From CAVUPF01 sp963743285 (lineage in GTDB: Bacteria > Actinomycetota > Thermoleophilia > Solirubrobacterales > 70-9): a stretch of DNA of 64,000 nt. The position numbers were made by a program, and so were the translations under genes. The stretch spans positions 186,001-250,000 of the forward strand of contig CAVUPF010000004.1 of the NCBI GenBank assembly GCA_963743285.1, written 5' to 3'. The notes under the pieces were generated by a model. The model saw only the letters and a list, made by a program, of their open reading frames with translations, was not told the DNA's origin and did no database searches. The number at the start of each line of letters is the position of its first letter. Position 1 is the stretch's first letter. Below, one piece after another: positions 62,718 to 64,000 of the stretch.

Positions 62718-62751
62718 GATCGTCCCCGGGCGCGCGTCCCCGGGGAGGATC
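62718..62751 (-). terminator. GC-rich hairpin after the SRAP gene
   Basis: TCCCCGGG (62723-62730) pairs with CCCGGGGA (62739-62746), extended by GATC/GATC (62718-62721, 62748-62751) after one mismatch. It begins one base after the SRAP stop on the minus strand and has no T-tract. It may mark the mRNA end. The rest of 62543-62752 shows no gene. Confidence 0.4.
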
Positions 62752-62752
62752 G

Positions 62753-63547
62753 CTAGGGAGCGAGGAGGAGCTCCGGCCCCTCGCTGCCCTTGCCTACCTT
62801 GTTCAGCCTCGGGTTGGCGGGTGTGCCGGACATCCGCGCGGCCGACAGCGGTGCGCACATCGCCACCGCCTCCTCCAACTCCAGGTCGGGGCGCAGCCAG
62901 GCGGCCTCGGCCTCCGGCCTGGGCAGGATCACCGGCATCCGATCGTGCACCTTGGCGACCAGCTCATTCGGCGTCGTGGTGATGATCGTGCAGCTGTAGA
63001 GCCAGCCGCCCTCGGCACCGTTGTCGTCTTCCTGCGCCCACTCCTTGCGGGTGCAGATCCCGGCAAAGGCGAACGGCTCCCCCCCGTCGACCGTGAACCG
63101 CCAGGGCTGGCGCGGCTGCTTTGGGTCCTCAGCTCGCATCCACTCATAAAAGCCATCGGCGACGATCAGGCAGCGGTGGCGGAACTTGCCGATCAGAGGA
63201 GCGTAGGCGCGACTCGTGGTCAGGTTCTCGGCCTTGGCGTTGATCATCCTGTAGCTCACCTTCAAATCCTTGGCCCAGCGCGGCACCAGCCCCCAGCGCA
63301 TCAGCCTCGCCTCGCGCTCGCCCCCCGCCGCCTCCTCGGGGTCAGGTGAGGAGCGGACTGTCAGTACCTCCTGGGTCGGGGCGACGTTGAACCGGCCGAG
63401 CGCCGAGGCGGCGCGCTCGGCGCGCTCGCGGCTCGGCGGCGGCGCAGCGCCATCCCCCCCACGCTCCAGGGCGCGCTCCAACTCGACCTGGAAGCGATCG
63501 GCGATCTTCTTCGTGTCCTTCGCGGTGACCGTGAAGCGACCGCACAT
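62753..63547 (-). CDS. SOS response-associated peptidase (SRAP/YedK/HMCES family)
   Basis: A 264-residue SRAP protein that forms a covalent link to abasic sites in single-stranded DNA. The catalytic Cys2 follows the initiator Met in MCGRFTVTA; VSYRMINAKAENLTTSRAY, RCLIVADGFYEW and the late HDRMPVIL histidine complete the site. The ATG at 63547 is essential for Cys2 exposure and overlaps the stop of the next gene by one base. Residues 35-55 are a Gly/Pro/Arg-rich insertion. Confidence 0.92.
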   Translation of the reverse strand: MCGRFTVTAKDTKKIADRFQVELERALERGGDGAAPPPSRERAERAASALGRFNVAPTQEVLTVRSSPDPEEAAGGEREARLMRWGLVPRWAKDLKVSYRMINAKAENLTTSRAYAPLIGKFRHRCLIVADGFYEWMRAEDPKQPRQPWRFTVDGGEPFAFAGICTRKEWAQEDDNGAEGGWLYSCTIITTTPNELVAKVHDRMPVILPRPEAEAAWLRPDLELEEAVAMCAPLSAARMSGTPANPRLNKVGKGSEGPELLLAP

Positions 63548-64000
63548 CAGGGACGAGCCTCCGGATTGGCGCGGTACCACTCGAGCGTGCGTCGCAGGCC
63601 GTCGCGCAGCTCGACCCCCGGGCGCCAGCCGGTCAGCGCCCGCAGCTTCGAGGAGTCGACGTACTGGCGGTCGATCTCCCCCGCCGGGATGCCAGTGCCG
63701 TGGTACTCGGGCTCAAGGCCACCGCCCGCTACCGCGGCGATCTCCCCCAGCACCTCGGCGACCGAGTGGGGGCGCTCGCCGCCAGCGTTGAAGGCCTCGC
63801 CCGCCGCCGGTCCCCCGGCGCCGACCTCGTGCTCGATCGCCAGGTAGGCGGCCACCGCGTCGTCGACATGGAGGAAGTCCCGTTGCGGGCTGCCGTCGGA
63901 GCGGATCACTGGGCGGCGGCCCTGCAGCGCGGCGACGATCGCCTCGGGGATCAGCCGCGAGAAGTTGAGGTCGCCACCGCCGTAGACGTTGGCAAAGCGG
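63547..64000 (-). CDS. NAD-dependent sugar-nucleotide epimerase/dehydratase (partial, 5' end outside window)
   Basis: About 150 C-terminal residues of an extended SDR; the coding frame continues past the window edge. Visible motifs are RFANVYGGGDLNFSRLIPE, DFLHVDDAVAAYLAIE, FNAGGERPHSVAEV and the end LTGWRPGVELRDGLRRTLEWYR, typical of dTDP- or CDP-glucose dehydratases and related GDP/UDP-sugar epimerases. The specific sugar cannot be decided without the N-terminal half. It overlaps the SRAP start by one base. Confidence 0.85.
   Translation of the reverse strand, partial: RFANVYGGGDLNFSRLIPEAIVAALQGRRPVIRSDGSPQRDFLHVDDAVAAYLAIEHEVGAGGPAAGEAFNAGGERPHSVAEVLGEIAAVAGGGLEPEYHGTGIPAGEIDRQYVDSSKLRALTGWRPGVELRDGLRRTLEWYRANPEARP

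Overview
The window is a 64 kb piece of a high-GC actinobacterial chromosome. A deep-branching lineage such as Thermoleophilia/Solirubrobacterales is my best guess. Supporting signs are the actinobacterial integration host factor gene (mihF) beside gmk-rpoZ-coaBC, a MurT/GatD pair, an LL-diaminopimelate aminotransferase, the many start codons with no leader, and GTG/TTG starts. There is no rRNA, insertion sequence, phage or CRISPR array, and no stretch over 300 bases lacks a gene. The window is mostly housekeeping genes with a transport and redox section at the left.

Layout. 0-2.3 kb: SCP2-type thiolase and an SDR. 2.3-6.1 kb: KdpDE-like two-component system in one operon with an APC permease carrying a universal-stress domain. 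6.2-13.5 kb: methyltransferases, chromate transporter, VKOR/DsbA-like disulfide pair, hydrolase-peroxiredoxin pair, cyclophilin and a lipid kinase. 13.5-16.4 kb: murT, a methyltransferase and gatD in overlapping order. 16.4-19.3 kb: metallo-hydrolase, MFS exporter and divergent MarR regulator. 19.3-33 kb: dut, hflX, epimerase, MBL hydrolase, then on the minus strand ftsK, a RodZ-like gene, cinA, recA, a small membrane protein, miaB, miaA, dapF and a dapL-type aminotransferase. 33.2-35.4 kb: an OmpR-type two-component system ending in a clear terminator. 35.5-52.3 kb: rnj, dapA, dapB, an M16 protease, pnp, rpsO, ribF, truB, nrnA, rbfA, infB, nusA, rimP, then coaBC, rpoZ, gmk, mihF. 52.4-61.3 kb: the pyrimidine operon pyrR-B-C-carA-carB-K-D. 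61.4-64 kb: rnz, tRNA-Arg(CCG), an SRAP protein and a partial sugar-nucleotide epimerase.

How the genes work together. The large minus-strand run links RNA turnover (rnj, pnp, nrnA, rnz), translation initiation and ribosome maturation (rimP, nusA, infB, rbfA, rpsO), tRNA modification (truB, miaA, miaB) and diaminopimelate synthesis (dapA, dapB, dapL, dapF). The pyrimidine operon makes UMP precursors. A PyrR-binding hairpin at the 5' end of its mRNA covers the pyrR ribosome binding site.

The most interesting points are these. The DapF homologue has serine in place of both catalytic cysteines. MiaA lacks its usual insertion domain. RimP is cut to its N-terminal domain, behind an attenuator-like terminator and a foldable RNA segment. 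NusA carries a Cys3-His knuckle. A methyltransferase sits between murT and gatD. A TANNNT box, often exactly TAGGCT, lies 6-10 bases before the start codon of about 19 genes. Three genes (miaB, cinA, pyrC) carry frameshifts that may be assembly errors or real decay.
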